Part shown: one piece after another, positions 16,934 to 25,553 of the stretch
Position numbering within the stretch: the first letter of the stretch is position 1
Layout: each line of letters begins with the position of its first letter
Assembly (NCBI GenBank): GCA_003480165.1
Contig: QUIQ01000011.1
Span: forward strand, 1 to 58,002
DNA: 58,002 nucleotides
Direction: 5' to 3'
From: Firmicutes bacterium AM41-11
GTDB lineage: Bacteria; Bacillota_I; Bacilli_A; Erysipelotrichales; Erysipelotrichaceae
Notes under the pieces: generated by a model
Told to the model about the DNA's origin: nothing
The model's input: the letters and a program-made list of their open reading frames with translations, nothing else
Databases searched by the model: none
Position numbers and translations under genes: made by a program

Positions 16934-18109
16934 ATGAATCTAGAAGAGAAAATTAAATATATAGAAACAAAAAAAGGAATCAACCATGATTTAATGGAAT
17001 TTCGATCTTGGCTGAATGAAGCTATGCCAGAACATAAACAACTAAAGAAGATCCAAGTCGGAGGAACCAATGGTAAAGGAAGTACAGTAGCTTGGATGAA
17101 TCAGTTGTTGACTAAATCTGGCTATAAAGTAGGGGCCTTTACTTCGCCGCATTTAGTTACACACTTTGAACGTATTCGCATTGGAAATACGTATATCTCT
17201 GCTGCGGATTGGCAGCGTATCTATGATCAATATGCCGACTTTTTTGAAGCGAAAGCTTTTACGATGTTTGAAATTGATTTATGGATGGCCATTGCGTATT
17301 TCTTAGAACAAAAAGTGGATATTGCTTTGATTGAAGTAGGACTGGGTGGTCGTATGGATGCAACAACGGCATTAGATTATCAATTATTGTTGATTACGAA
17401 TGTGGGTTTGGAACATACCGAATTTTTAGGGGATACAATAGAACAGATTACCTTTGAAAAATCGGGTATTTTTAAGCCAGGCGTTATTGCCTTAACAACC
17501 GAAACCAAGCCCAATGCGCAAAAGGTTATGGAACAAGTAGCTGGGTATATGCAGACGATGTTAGGCTTTGTGAGCATGCCGTATAAGGAAGTGGATGGAA
17601 ACATTGAATTTGTATGGCTGGATCATACTTATACAATGCATCCTCCTAAATATCAGTTATCCAATCTTGCTTTAGCGCTGGAAGGTTTACATCAATTAGG
17701 CTATAGTTTTGAACCAGAATTGGTACAAGATGTCTTGGATCATTTTGCCTGGGAAGGACGTTTTGTATGTTTACGAAAAGAACCTTTGATTCTTTTGGAT
17801 GGGGCACATAACCTGGAAGGCATTCAAGCTTTGGCACAATCGATTCCTACTTGGTCAGGTGATATTTTCTTCTCAGTATTAAAAGATAAACGAGCTAAGG
17901 AAATGTTAGAGGTATTAAGTCAATACAATTGTCCTATTTATCTAGTTCATATGGATTCGAGTCGGGCATACGATTTAGATACTTTGGGCTACCCAGTACT
18001 ATCACAAGCTGAAATGCTGGAAAGGTTAAAGGCCAAGAAACAAGCGGCCTTACTATGTGGATCGTTGTATTTCGTAGGTGATTTCTTAAAAGAAATCAAA
18101 GAATTGTAA
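16934..18109 (+). CDS. folC: Folylpolyglutamate synthase / dihydrofolate synthase
   Basis: Adds glutamate to dihydropteroate and to folates, retaining folate in the cell. The 391-residue Mur-ligase-type ATPase has the P-loop GGTNGKGST (about residues 43-51), SPHLVTHFERIRI, the EVGLGGRMDATTAL segment and LLDGAHN near the start of the C-terminal domain. No Shine-Dalgarno precedes the ATG; TATAAT ends 7 nt before it, so the mRNA is probably leaderless. The downstream phoU operon begins after 72 nt with its own control region. Confidence 0.92.
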   Translation: MNLEEKIKYIETKKGINHDLMEFRSWLNEAMPEHKQLKKIQVGGTNGKGSTVAWMNQLLTKSGYKVGAFTSPHLVTHFERIRIGNTYISAADWQRIYDQYADFFEAKAFTMFEIDLWMAIAYFLEQKVDIALIEVGLGGRMDATTALDYQLLLITNVGLEHTEFLGDTIEQITFEKSGIFKPGVIALTTETKPNAQKVMEQVAGYMQTMLGFVSMPYKEVDGNIEFVWLDHTYTMHPPKYQLSNLALALEGLHQLGYSFEPELVQDVLDHFAWEGRFVCLRKEPLILLDGAHNLEGIQALAQSIPTWSGDIFFSVLKDKRAKEMLEVLSQYNCPIYLVHMDSSRAYDLDTLGYPVLSQAEMLERLKAKKQAALLCGSLYFVGDFLKEIKEL

Positions 18110-18130
18110 ATTTTACATAGATTTTACATA
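18110..18130 (+). promoter_or_regulatory. Pho-box-like direct repeat upstream of phoU-phoP-phoR
   Basis: ATTTTACATA occurs twice with an exact 11-bp period (18110-18119 and 18121-18130). TTTACA/TTAACA repeats at 11-bp steps are the known binding pattern of PhoP/PhoB-type response regulators. The position, about 50 nt before the phoU start and ahead of a TACATT-like -10 (about 18160), fits activation or autoregulation of this operon. Confidence 0.6.
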
Positions 18131-18181
18131 AGCTACAAAGAAATCTCGTAATTTCTTGGTACATTCTAGCTAGGAGTGTAT

Positions 18182-18820
18182 ATGCCAAGAGATAACTTTG
18201 AAAAAGAATTACGTTTGTTGAATCGTGAATTAATATTGATGGCAAGTGAATGTGAGACCTTAATTGCCAAGGCAAGCCGTGTCGTTATGAAAGGCGAAAT
18301 GGATTTGATTGATACCATGCCCGATGAATATCAGGCTTTGTTGGAAAAGGAAAATTCGGTTTCCCACTTATGTCAACATCTATTTATTCTACAACAGCCC
18401 GTTGCCAGAGATTGTGATTTTATTTTGACCGCAATGAAGATGGGAATGGATCTGAAGGCTATTGGAGATTATGGTATGCAAATTGTGCAACGTATGAATC
18501 AACAATGGGGTTGGATGGATGTAATGGATATAGAAGGCTTGGCTTTATCTTCGATTCATTTAGTAACAAGAAGTATTGATTCTTTTGTGCAGGCAGATGC
18601 AGAATTAGCACATAAAGTTGTTGCTTCTCGTAAAACGATTGATGCTGATTTTCAACAAATTAAAGATCGTTTAGTGCGACGTTGGAAACGTAAGGAAATG
18701 AATGAAGAGCAAGTGATTGATCGTATTTTAATTGCTAATGATTTTTGCCATATTGCTCATCATGCAAATAATATAGGCCAATGGGTTTTAGATGGCCTGA
18801 GAAAGGATGTTCAACAATGA
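18182..18820 (+). CDS. phoU: PhoU-family phosphate signalling protein (first paralogue)
   Basis: A 212-residue helical protein with two PhoU repeats, starting MPRDNFEKELRLLNRELILMA. It has the repeat segments DFILTAMKMGMDLKAIGDYGMQIV and ILIANDFCHIAHHANNIGQWV, which in PhoU bind metal clusters through E/D-xxx-D-type residues. Some of these acidic ligand positions look weakened compared with the second paralogue at 37020-37667. PhoU transmits the state of the Pst transporter to PhoR. I chose the ATG at 18182 (TAGGAG 5 nt upstream) rather than a GTG two codons earlier. First gene of phoU-phoP-phoR. Confidence 0.85.
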   Translation: MPRDNFEKELRLLNRELILMASECETLIAKASRVVMKGEMDLIDTMPDEYQALLEKENSVSHLCQHLFILQQPVARDCDFILTAMKMGMDLKAIGDYGMQIVQRMNQQWGWMDVMDIEGLALSSIHLVTRSIDSFVQADAELAHKVVASRKTIDADFQQIKDRLVRRWKRKEMNEEQVIDRILIANDFCHIAHHANNIGQWVLDGLRKDVQQ

Positions 18821-19491
18821 TATTTTGTGTAGAAGATGACGAAGGAATTCGTAATATGGTGATGTACACGTTGGAAGCAAGTGGATTTGAAGTGCAAGGT
18901 TTTGAAAATGGTAAGACATTTTTCTCAGCATTGTTGATGAATCGTCCCGATTTAATTCTATTGGATATCATGCTTCCGGATATGGATGGTATTTCGATTT
19001 TAAAACGTTTAAAGAAAGATAAAGCAACCAAAGATATTCCAGTTATTATGGCAACGGCCAAAGGTACGGAATACGATAAAGTCATTGGTTTAGAGCTTGG
19101 TGCCGATGATTATTTGGCTAAGCCTTTTGGTATGATGGAAATGGTCAGCCGTGTAAAAGCGGTTTTACGTCGAACCCAACCAGAAAGTGATCAAAAAGTA
19201 TTGGAAGTTGGTGGCTTGGCTTTAGATTTGAATGGGCACATTGTCAAAGTTGATGGGCAACGTGTGCAATTGACATTGAAAGAATATGAATTGTTACGCC
19301 TTTTTATGGAAAATATTGGACGCGCTTTTACGCGTGAACAATTGTTATTGAAAATATGGGAATCGGATTATTTTGGCGAAACGCGTACGGTGGATGTACA
19401 CATTGGAACTTTGCGGACCAAACTTGGTGAATATGGAAAGATGATTCGTACGGTTCGTGGTGTAGGCTATCGTATGGAGCCTTTGTCATGA
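18817..19491 (+). CDS. phoP: Two-component response regulator, PhoP/PhoB type
   Basis: A 224-residue OmpR-family regulator. Receiver domain: acidic pocket VEDDEG, phospho-acceptor Asp in LLDIMLPDMDG, conserved Thr in MATAKG and Lys in LAKPFG. DNA-binding winged helix: about residues 125-224 with LTLKEYELLRLFMEN and RTVDVHIGTLRTKLGEYGKMIRTVRGVGYR-type recognition and wing segments. The start overlaps the phoU stop (ATGA) and its own stop overlaps the phoR start, so the three genes are translationally coupled. Linkage to phoU makes phosphate response the likely function. Confidence 0.9.
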   Translation: MIFCVEDDEGIRNMVMYTLEASGFEVQGFENGKTFFSALLMNRPDLILLDIMLPDMDGISILKRLKKDKATKDIPVIMATAKGTEYDKVIGLELGADDYLAKPFGMMEMVSRVKAVLRRTQPESDQKVLEVGGLALDLNGHIVKVDGQRVQLTLKEYELLRLFMENIGRAFTREQLLLKIWESDYFGETRTVDVHIGTLRTKLGEYGKMIRTVRGVGYRMEPLS

Positions 19492-21152
19492 AACGACATA
19501 TCTTTCGTTCCATTTGTATGGTCGCCTTTGTGGCGGTTATCTCTTTATTTATTCTTATTACGGGACGCTTATATTCCTACTTTACGGGTGTTCAATTTCA
19601 ACAATTAAAAGTCCAAACCGAATTAGCCAGTAAAGCGGTGAATGATGAGGGAATGGATTATTTTAAACATTTATCTAAATCAGTCGATTATCGCATTACC
19701 TGGATTGATAAAAATGGGGATGTTTTATTTGATAACCAAGAGTTGGCAAGTAAAATGGAAAACCATTCGCAAAGAGAAGAGTTTAAAGAAGCCAAGAAAC
19801 ATGGTGTAGGGCAATCCGATCGTTATTCGAATACTTTGATGCGACGCTCCCTTTATTGCGCCCAACAGTTAAATGATGGTTCTGTTTTACGCTTATCCAG
19901 TGATCAGAATAGTGTTTTATCGCTGGCTTTAAATATGCTGCAACCTATTGCAGGGATGGTTCTATTGGTTATTCTATTTTCTCTGTATTTTGCCAATCGT
20001 GTCAGTCAGCGAATTGTTCAGCCGCTTAATGAGATGGATTTGGATCATCCTTTATCAAAAGATCATTATGAGGAATTAAGCCCTTTATTGCATCGTATTG
20101 ATTTGCAACAAAGACAATTAAAGGAACAAGAAGATGCTTTGCGTCATAAACAATATGAATTTGATACGGTAACCAGTAATATGAATGAAGGTTTAGCCCT
20201 TTTAAATCCAGAAGGTATTATTCTTTTCTTAAATCGTAAAGCGAAACTTTTATTGGGTGCCAACGACGAGAGTGTTGGAAAAGACATTCTCATGGTCAAT
20301 CGCTCTTTGAAAGTGCATGATTTATTGACCCAAGCCCAAGCTGGAAAGAAAGAAGAATGCTTGTTGGATGTTAACGGGGAAACCTATCAGATGTTAGCTA
20401 GCCCGATTATGGGAAGTCATAACGTACGTGGTATTGCGTTATTGATTTTAAATGTAACCGAGAAGATTCAAGCTGAAGCTTTGCGTAGGGAATTTACGGG
20501 TAATGTTTCGCATGAATTAAAGAGTCCTTTGCATACAATTTCAGGTTGTGCTGAATTGTTGATGAATCATATGGTAAAGCCAGGGGATGAACCGCGCTTT
20601 GTTAGCCAAATCTATAATGAAGCGCAACGTATGATTGCCTTGGTTGAAGATATTATCAAATTGTCTCATTTGGATGAAGGAGCGCAAGACATGACCTATG
20701 AAGATGTCGAGGCTTTGCCATTTTGTCAAAGTATTGTAGATCGTCTTCAAGCGAAAGCAGATAAAAGTAAGGTGACTTTATCGCTACAAGGGGATGCGAC
20801 AAGTTTACATGTGATTCCGCAGTTATTTGAAAGTATTATTTATAATCTATGTGATAACGGAATCAAGTACAATAAGGAAAATGGTAAGGTAGATATCACG
20901 GTCAAAGATGAATTAGACTTTGTGACAATTTCTATCCAGGATACAGGAATTGGTATTCCTAGAGAAGACCATCAACGTATTTTTGAACGTTTTTATCGCG
21001 TAGACAAATCCCATTCCAAAGAAGTGGGAGGAACGGGTTTAGGTTTATCGATTGTTAAGCATGCAGTACAAGTTTTACATGCACAATTATCGGTTGATTC
21101 GATTCCGAATAAAGGAACGACGATGCAAATTCGCTTCCTAAAAAATCAATAG
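19488..21152 (+). CDS. phoR: Sensor histidine kinase, PhoR type
   Basis: A 554-residue membrane kinase. Two transmembrane segments (about residues 5-27 and 152-172) flank an extracytoplasmic region of ~125 residues. A PAS domain follows (about 225-320, FDTVTSNMNEGLALLNPEGIILFLN), then HisKA with the phosphorylated His in GNVSHELKSPLHT (about 345) and a HATPase_c domain with N-box LCDNGIKYNKENG, DTGIGIP and GGTGLGLSIVKH. It matches PhoR of Gram-positive bacteria. No terminator is obvious within the ~85 nt before pta, but a separate pta promoter is likely. Confidence 0.9.
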   Translation: MKRHIFRSICMVAFVAVISLFILITGRLYSYFTGVQFQQLKVQTELASKAVNDEGMDYFKHLSKSVDYRITWIDKNGDVLFDNQELASKMENHSQREEFKEAKKHGVGQSDRYSNTLMRRSLYCAQQLNDGSVLRLSSDQNSVLSLALNMLQPIAGMVLLVILFSLYFANRVSQRIVQPLNEMDLDHPLSKDHYEELSPLLHRIDLQQRQLKEQEDALRHKQYEFDTVTSNMNEGLALLNPEGIILFLNRKAKLLLGANDESVGKDILMVNRSLKVHDLLTQAQAGKKEECLLDVNGETYQMLASPIMGSHNVRGIALLILNVTEKIQAEALRREFTGNVSHELKSPLHTISGCAELLMNHMVKPGDEPRFVSQIYNEAQRMIALVEDIIKLSHLDEGAQDMTYEDVEALPFCQSIVDRLQAKADKSKVTLSLQGDATSLHVIPQLFESIIYNLCDNGIKYNKENGKVDITVKDELDFVTISIQDTGIGIPREDHQRIFERFYRVDKSHSKEVGGTGLGLSIVKHAVQVLHAQLSVDSIPNKGTTMQIRFLKNQ

Positions 21153-21238
21153 CTTTTTTGTGTTGTTTTAATAGATATAAATTAATAGAAAAAAGAAAGC
21201 CTTTGCATTATACTCATAGTAGAAAAGAGGTAAATAGA

Positions 21239-22210
21239 ATGATTCTTGACGATTTAAAAGAAAAGGTAAAAGGAAAGAAGATTCGTATTGTCTTCACAGA
21301 AGGAGAAGATTATCGAATTCAAGAAGCTGCAGTTAATCTGGTGAAAGACGATATTTGCGTTCCTGTATTACTTGGAAAAAAAGATGAAATTGAAGCAACT
21401 TCAAAGAAATACAATTTTGATTTAACAGGAACAGATATCATTGACCCTGCAACATATGATAATTTCCCTGCTATGTTTGATTTGATGATGAAATTACGTG
21501 CGGGAAAAATCACGGAAGACAAAGCCAATGAACTTCTTCACCAAACAAACTACTTTGGAACTATGTTAGTTAAAATGGGAGAAGCAGATGGTTTATTAGG
21601 TGGAGCAACATACTCTACTGCAGATACGGTTCGTCCTGCTTTACAATTGATTAAATGTAAACCTGGAAACAAGATCGTTAGTTCATGTTTCTTGTTGATT
21701 CGTGGTGATGAACAATTGGTATTTGGTGATTGTGGTATTAACATTGATCCAACAGCTAGTCAACTAGTTGATATTACGATTCAAACAGCAAGATCGACAA
21801 AGAACTTTGGAAAAGATCCTGTAGTTGCTTTGTTGTCATTCTCAACCAATGGTTCTGCTAAAGGGGACGATGTCACAAAGATGAAAGAATGTTTGGCAAA
21901 ATTAAAAGAAATGCCATTAGACTTCCCAGTTGATGGAGAAATGCAATTTGACTGTGCTGTTAACGAAGATGTAGCTCAGAAGAAATTCCCTAGCTCAAAA
22001 GTTGCTGGACACGCCAATACATTTATCTTCCCTAATATTTCTGCCGGAAATATTGGCTACAAGATTGCAGCTCGATTAGGTGGATTTACAGCGATGGGAC
22101 CACTTCTTCAAGGATTGAACGCACCAATCAATGACTTATCTCGTGGTTGTGTTTGGGAAGAAGTTTATAACAACGCAATTATTACAGCTAATCAAACTTT
22201 AATGGATTAA
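21239..22210 (+). CDS. pta: Phosphate acetyltransferase
   Basis: Converts acetyl-CoA and phosphate to acetyl phosphate, which with acetate kinase yields ATP in fermentation. The 323-residue protein is the short form with only the catalytic PTA_PTB domain: KIRIVFTEGEDYRIQEAA at the start, GGATYSTADTVRPALQLI, LLSFSTNGSAKGD and GGFTAMGPLLQGLNAPINDLSRG. I choose ATG 21239, which has AAAGAGG upstream; in-frame codons further upstream lie in the promoter region. TATACT (about 21210) is a plausible -10. No ackA is next to it. Confidence 0.95.
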   Translation: MILDDLKEKVKGKKIRIVFTEGEDYRIQEAAVNLVKDDICVPVLLGKKDEIEATSKKYNFDLTGTDIIDPATYDNFPAMFDLMMKLRAGKITEDKANELLHQTNYFGTMLVKMGEADGLLGGATYSTADTVRPALQLIKCKPGNKIVSSCFLLIRGDEQLVFGDCGINIDPTASQLVDITIQTARSTKNFGKDPVVALLSFSTNGSAKGDDVTKMKECLAKLKEMPLDFPVDGEMQFDCAVNEDVAQKKFPSSKVAGHANTFIFPNISAGNIGYKIAARLGGFTAMGPLLQGLNAPINDLSRGCVWEEVYNNAIITANQTLMD

Positions 22211-22212
22211 GC

Positions 22213-22240
22213 AAAAAAGCGACTCAGTCGCTTTTTTTTT
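22213..22240 (+). terminator. Terminator of pta
   Basis: AAAAAAGCGACT / AGTCGCTTTTTT inverted repeat with a long T-run directly after the stop codon. Confidence 0.88.
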
Positions 22241-22254
22241 AGGCTTTGAAAGGC

Positions 22255-22260
22255 TATAAT
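22255..22260 (+). promoter_or_regulatory. -10 element placing transcription start at the ATG of the next gene
   Basis: A perfect TATAAT ends 6 nt before the ATG at 22267. The -35 region is T-rich and weak. The short GAAAGG lies upstream of the -10, so it could not be in a transcript started here. Confidence 0.5.
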
Positions 22261-22266
22261 GTGGCC

Positions 22267-22743
22267 ATGGAAAAATTTAAATATGATATGGAAATGGGTG
22301 CTGTGATGGACTTTGTGGAAGACCGTTTTATGTTGGTCATCAAGGATGAATCATGGAGCCAGGAAGAATTGGATTTATTAAAAAATCCCATGGACTTGCA
22401 TTTTTGTTATACGCAGGATATTGCAATCTTCGTACTAGAAGGCGGCGATATCGATTCAAGTGATTTTTACTTTAATATTCAAGATTGTGATTGGAAGGAT
22501 GCTTGTTTAAACAGCGAACTAGTGAATATTGATGTATATCTCTTGAATGGTAAGAATGAAATTTGTTGGAAAAAGAGCAAAACTTTATCCAAAGAGGATT
22601 CTCAACAAATTTTAGATTGTTTATCGAAACAGGCTCAAGTACAATTTATGCAAGACGAATATGACGTCAATGTTTTGGGAATTCAAAGTGCATACCAACC
22701 TTATGAATTAAATAAGTATGCCGTTGTTTCGACAAAATTTTAG
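22267..22743 (+). CDS. Hypothetical acidic protein, probably leaderless mRNA
   Basis: A 158-residue protein starting MEKFKYDMEMGAVMDFVEDRF that I do not recognise. It has no signal peptide or membrane segment, and is acidic and rich in beta-type segments (FMLVIKDESW, IAIFVLEGGDID, NIDVYLLNGKNEICWKK). The ATG at 22267 is preferred over an in-frame TTG at 22246 because that TTG precedes the -10. It is followed 14 nt later by the ACT-domain gene, so it probably heads the operon with the ACT/DUF711 pair. Confidence 0.7.
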   Translation: MEKFKYDMEMGAVMDFVEDRFMLVIKDESWSQEELDLLKNPMDLHFCYTQDIAIFVLEGGDIDSSDFYFNIQDCDWKDACLNSELVNIDVYLLNGKNEICWKKSKTLSKEDSQQILDCLSKQAQVQFMQDEYDVNVLGIQSAYQPYELNKYAVVSTKF

Positions 22744-22757
22744 CAGGAGGGAAAAGT

Positions 22758-23027
22758 ATGAATGCAATTATTAGTGTTATTGGGCAAGACCGTGTTGGTA
22801 TTTTAGCCATGGTAGCAAATGAATGTTCAAATTTTAATTTGAATATTGAAGATGTTTCACAAACCATTGTAAATGGAATGTTTACAATGACAATGAGTAT
22901 TTCCATCGATTCAATTAAAGGATCGTTTACGGATTTTGTTGATTATATGGAACAAAAAGGAAAAGAACAAAACTTAGAAATTCGCGTTATGCATCAAGAT
23001 ATTTTTAATTCGATGCATCGCATCTAG
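22758..23027 (+). CDS. ACT-domain protein, UPF0237 family
   Basis: An 89-residue single ACT domain: MNAIISVIGQDRVGILAMVANECS is the classical ligand-binding 'DRxGI' turn, and NLNIEDVSQTIVNGMFTM follows. It belongs to the UPF0237 family, commonly encoded next to DUF711/UPF0210 proteins. Expected to bind an amino acid or act as a regulatory subunit for its neighbour, 12 nt downstream. AGGAGG precedes the ATG. Confidence 0.9.
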   Translation: MNAIISVIGQDRVGILAMVANECSNFNLNIEDVSQTIVNGMFTMTMSISIDSIKGSFTDFVDYMEQKGKEQNLEIRVMHQDIFNSMHRI

Positions 23028-23039
23028 AAGGAGTTCTCT

Positions 23040-24395
23040 ATGCAAGTAAATGAAATTCTACAAACTATCCGCATGATTGATGAAGAATGTTTGGATATTC
23101 GTACCATAACAATGGGTATCAGCTTGTTGGATTGCATGGATCCGGATATTCATGTTTCTTGTCAAAAAGTGGAAAAGAAAATCTGTACTTTGGCAAAAGA
23201 CTTGGTAGCAACGGGAAATGAAATTGAAAAAACGTATGGAATTCCGGTTGTTAATAAACGTATTAGTGTAACACCAATTTCTATGTTGGTTGCATGCAGT
23301 GGTGGAAACCCTGTGGAATATGCGATTACTTTGGAACGCTGTGCCCAAAAACTGGGTGTTGACTTTATTGGTGGTTATTCGGCATTGGTACAAAAAGGTT
23401 ATGCCCATGGCGACTTAGAATTGATGCAATCTATTCCAGAAGCCTTGGCTAAAACTGAACATGTATGTGCCAGCGTAAATATTGGTTCTACCAAAGCTGG
23501 AATTAATATGGATGCGGTACGTAAAATGGGGAAGATCGTTAAAGAATGCTCGGAATACACCAAAGACAACAATTGCCTGGGTGCCGCAAAACTTGTTGTT
23601 TTCTGTAATGCGGTCGAAGATAATCCGTTTATGGCAGGTGCTTTCCATGGTACTGGAGAAGCAGATTGTGTAATCAATGTTGGGGTTTCTGGACCAGGTG
23701 TGGTTCGCGCTGCTTTAGCGAAAGCCCAACCGCATTTACCAATGGATGAATTAGCCGACATTGTTAAGAAAACCGCGTTTAAAATTACGCGTATGGGACA
23801 ATTGGTTGGAACGGTTGCATCGGAAAAATTAAAAGTGCCTTTTGGTATTGTTGACTTATCTTTGGCCCCAACCCCTGCTGTTGGGGATAGTGTTGCACAT
23901 ATTCTAGAAGAAATGGGTCTAGAACAATGTGGTGCCTATGGAACAACCGCTTGTTTGGCTATGTTAAATGATGCTGTGAAAAAAGGTGGTGTCATGGCCA
24001 CGGGACATGTTGGTGGATTATCCGGTGCTTTCATTCCGGTTAGTGAAGATGCTGGTATGATCGATGCTGCAAAATCAGGTGTACTTACAATGGAAAAATT
24101 GGAAGCTATGACAGCTGTTTGTAGCGTTGGTTTGGATATGATTGTAATTCCAGGTGATACAAGTGCTTCAGTTATTTCCGGTATTATTGCCGATGAAGCT
24201 GCTATTGGTATGGTGAATACTAAAACCACAGCTGTGCGGGTTATTCCAGCTATTGGAAAAGAAGTTGGAGACATGTTAGATTTTGGTGGTTTACTAGGAT
24301 CGGGTCCTGTAATGAATATCAATCAGACAGATAATTCGGTAATGATTGAACGTGGCGGACGAATCCCAGCACCATTGCAGGCATTGAAAAATTAA
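23040..24395 (+). CDS. PFL-family protein, DUF711/UPF0210
   Basis: A 451-residue protein of the DUF711 family, distantly related to pyruvate formate-lyase/glycyl-radical folds. Recognisable segments are [45 protein letters not shown], and the C-terminal [37 protein letters not shown] conserved Gly/Ser-rich tail is present but I see no canonical RVxG(Y/F) glycyl-radical motif. Its biochemical role is not established in the family. Paired with the UPF0237 ACT protein, probably as one complex. Confidence 0.9.
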   Translation: MQVNEILQTIRMIDEECLDIRTITMGISLLDCMDPDIHVSCQKVEKKICTLAKDLVATGNEIEKTYGIPVVNKRISVTPISMLVACSGGNPVEYAITLERCAQKLGVDFIGGYSALVQKGYAHGDLELMQSIPEALAKTEHVCASVNIGSTKAGINMDAVRKMGKIVKECSEYTKDNNCLGAAKLVVFCNAVEDNPFMAGAFHGTGEADCVINVGVSGPGVVRAALAKAQPHLPMDELADIVKKTAFKITRMGQLVGTVASEKLKVPFGIVDLSLAPTPAVGDSVAHILEEMGLEQCGAYGTTACLAMLNDAVKKGGVMATGHVGGLSGAFIPVSEDAGMIDAAKSGVLTMEKLEAMTAVCSVGLDMIVIPGDTSASVISGIIADEAAIGMVNTKTTAVRVIPAIGKEVGDMLDFGGLLGSGPVMNINQTDNSVMIERGGRIPAPLQALKN

Positions 24396-24472
24396 ATGAA
24401 TGCAAAGCAATTTCTTTGAATACTTTGTGAAAACTATTTTGAAAAAAATTGAAAATTTTTCAAAAATCGTTC

Positions 24473-24500
24473 TTGCATAATTGAAATTGCTAAGTATAAT
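24473..24500 (+). promoter_or_regulatory. Promoter of the T-box-controlled transporter operon
   Basis: TTGCAT (24473-24478), 16-nt spacer, perfect TATAAT (24495-24500). It precedes a ~250-nt leader. Confidence 0.75.
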
Positions 24501-24506
24501 AGTCTT

Positions 24507-24733
24507 ATAAACAAAGAAAAGAAGTAGTATAAGCTTAAACTTATGAAGAGAAGCGATGGTTGGTGCAAATCGTTAAGGGAGAGTTTAGAACGTGTCTTGG
24601 AGTTTTATTGTCGAAAGGTTTTGAGGCAATAACGTGGATTCGCGTTAAGAATGAGGTGTCATCCATAAAGAATGGATGGAATTAAGGTGGTACCGCGATG
24701 AAGACGTCGTCCTTTTATAGGACGGCTTTTTTT
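24507..24733 (+). promoter_or_regulatory. T-box riboswitch (tRNA-sensing leader with terminator)
   Basis: Shows the T-box core AAGGTGGTACCGCG (24684-24697), a Stem III hairpin (CATCCAT / ATGGATG, about 24660-24677), the distal Stem I motif GGTTGGTGCAAATC and a terminator hairpin CGTCC / GGACG (24708-24724) followed by seven Ts. Stem I has an S-turn AGTA (24523-24526), helix TAAACTT / GAGTTTA and a specifier strand GAACGTG (24588-24594). The specifier triplet is CGT (Arg) or GTG (Val) depending on register; TGT (Cys) is disfavoured because the acceptor-pairing bulge TGGT demands a tRNA with A at position 73. Uncharged tRNA binding allows read-through into the ABC transporter genes. Confidence 0.93.
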
Positions 24734-24756
24734 GTGGAGAAAAGGAGAGAAAGAAA

Positions 24757-25530
24757 ATGAAAAAGTTTGTGAAGGTAGCATTGGCAGCTGTCATGGCTGT
24801 ATCAGTATTAGGAGTGTCATCTACATCTGTAATGGCAAAAAAGAGTAATAAAGAGGTAATTACGGTTGGTATTTCACCAGACTACAAACCATATGAATCT
24901 TTAAACAAGAAAAATAAAATGGTTGGTTTTGATATCGACATGGTTAAATGGTTCGGAAAATATTTAAGTAAAGAAGAAGGAAAGAAAGTTACTTTCCAAT
25001 TCAAACAAATGGATTTTGACAACATCGTTACGCAACTTCAAGGAGATCAAGTTGATTTAGGTATTTCTGGTTTTACTTATAGTGAAGATCGTAAAGTTGA
25101 ATGGTCTGAACCATACTTAGGATCAAGCCAAGTTGCTGTTGTTCCTAATGGATCGGATATTACTTCTGTTGATCAATTGGAAGGAAAATCATTAGTTGCA
25201 CAAACCGGAGCTACTGGTGAAAAAGCTGCAAAAGATGTTAAAGATGCACAAGTTACTGGTTTGAAAAACGTACAAGATATCATGAATGCTTTGAGTGCAA
25301 ATCAATATGATGCTGCTGTTGTCGATTCAGGTGTTGCTAAACAATATGCTCAAAGTGGTCAATTTACTACATTAGATGGTTCGTTATTAGATGAGAAAAA
25401 CTACATTATCGCTAAAGAAGGTAACAAAGAAATGATCGACAAAGTCAACAAAGCTATTGAAGCTTTCATCGCTAGTGATGATTACAAGAAATTGTGTGAT
25501 AAATACGATTTAACTCCTATTGAAGGATAA
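24757..25530 (+). CDS. Amino-acid ABC transporter, substrate-binding protein
   Basis: A 257-residue exported protein of the polar-amino-acid (SBP_bac_3) family. The signal peptide ends SVMA before KKSNK and no lipobox Cys is visible, so it looks like a signal peptidase I substrate rather than a lipoprotein, which is unusual for a Gram-positive binding protein. The mature part has VGISPDYKPYESLNKK, GFDIDMVKWFGKYL, DLGISGFTYSEDRK and LVAQTGATGEKAAK. First gene after the T-box; AGGAGA precedes the ATG. Arginine is a plausible ligand (T-box and family), not proven. Confidence 0.9.
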   Translation: MKKFVKVALAAVMAVSVLGVSSTSVMAKKSNKEVITVGISPDYKPYESLNKKNKMVGFDIDMVKWFGKYLSKEEGKKVTFQFKQMDFDNIVTQLQGDQVDLGISGFTYSEDRKVEWSEPYLGSSQVAVVPNGSDITSVDQLEGKSLVAQTGATGEKAAKDVKDAQVTGLKNVQDIMNALSANQYDAAVVDSGVAKQYAQSGQFTTLDGSLLDEKNYIIAKEGNKEMIDKVNKAIEAFIASDDYKKLCDKYDLTPIEG

Positions 25531-25553
25531 GATTAGAAAAGAAAGGTGATAGA

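Noticed and set aside
22246..22266. TTG start seven codons upstream of the unknown protein
   Set aside because: It lies upstream of the TATAAT that would drive the gene, so it would not be in that transcript.
24588..24595. T-box specifier TGT (cysteine)
   Set aside because: The antiterminator bulge TGGT pairs with an ACCA tRNA end, whereas tRNA-Cys normally ends TCCA; also shifts the specifier away from the GAA turn.
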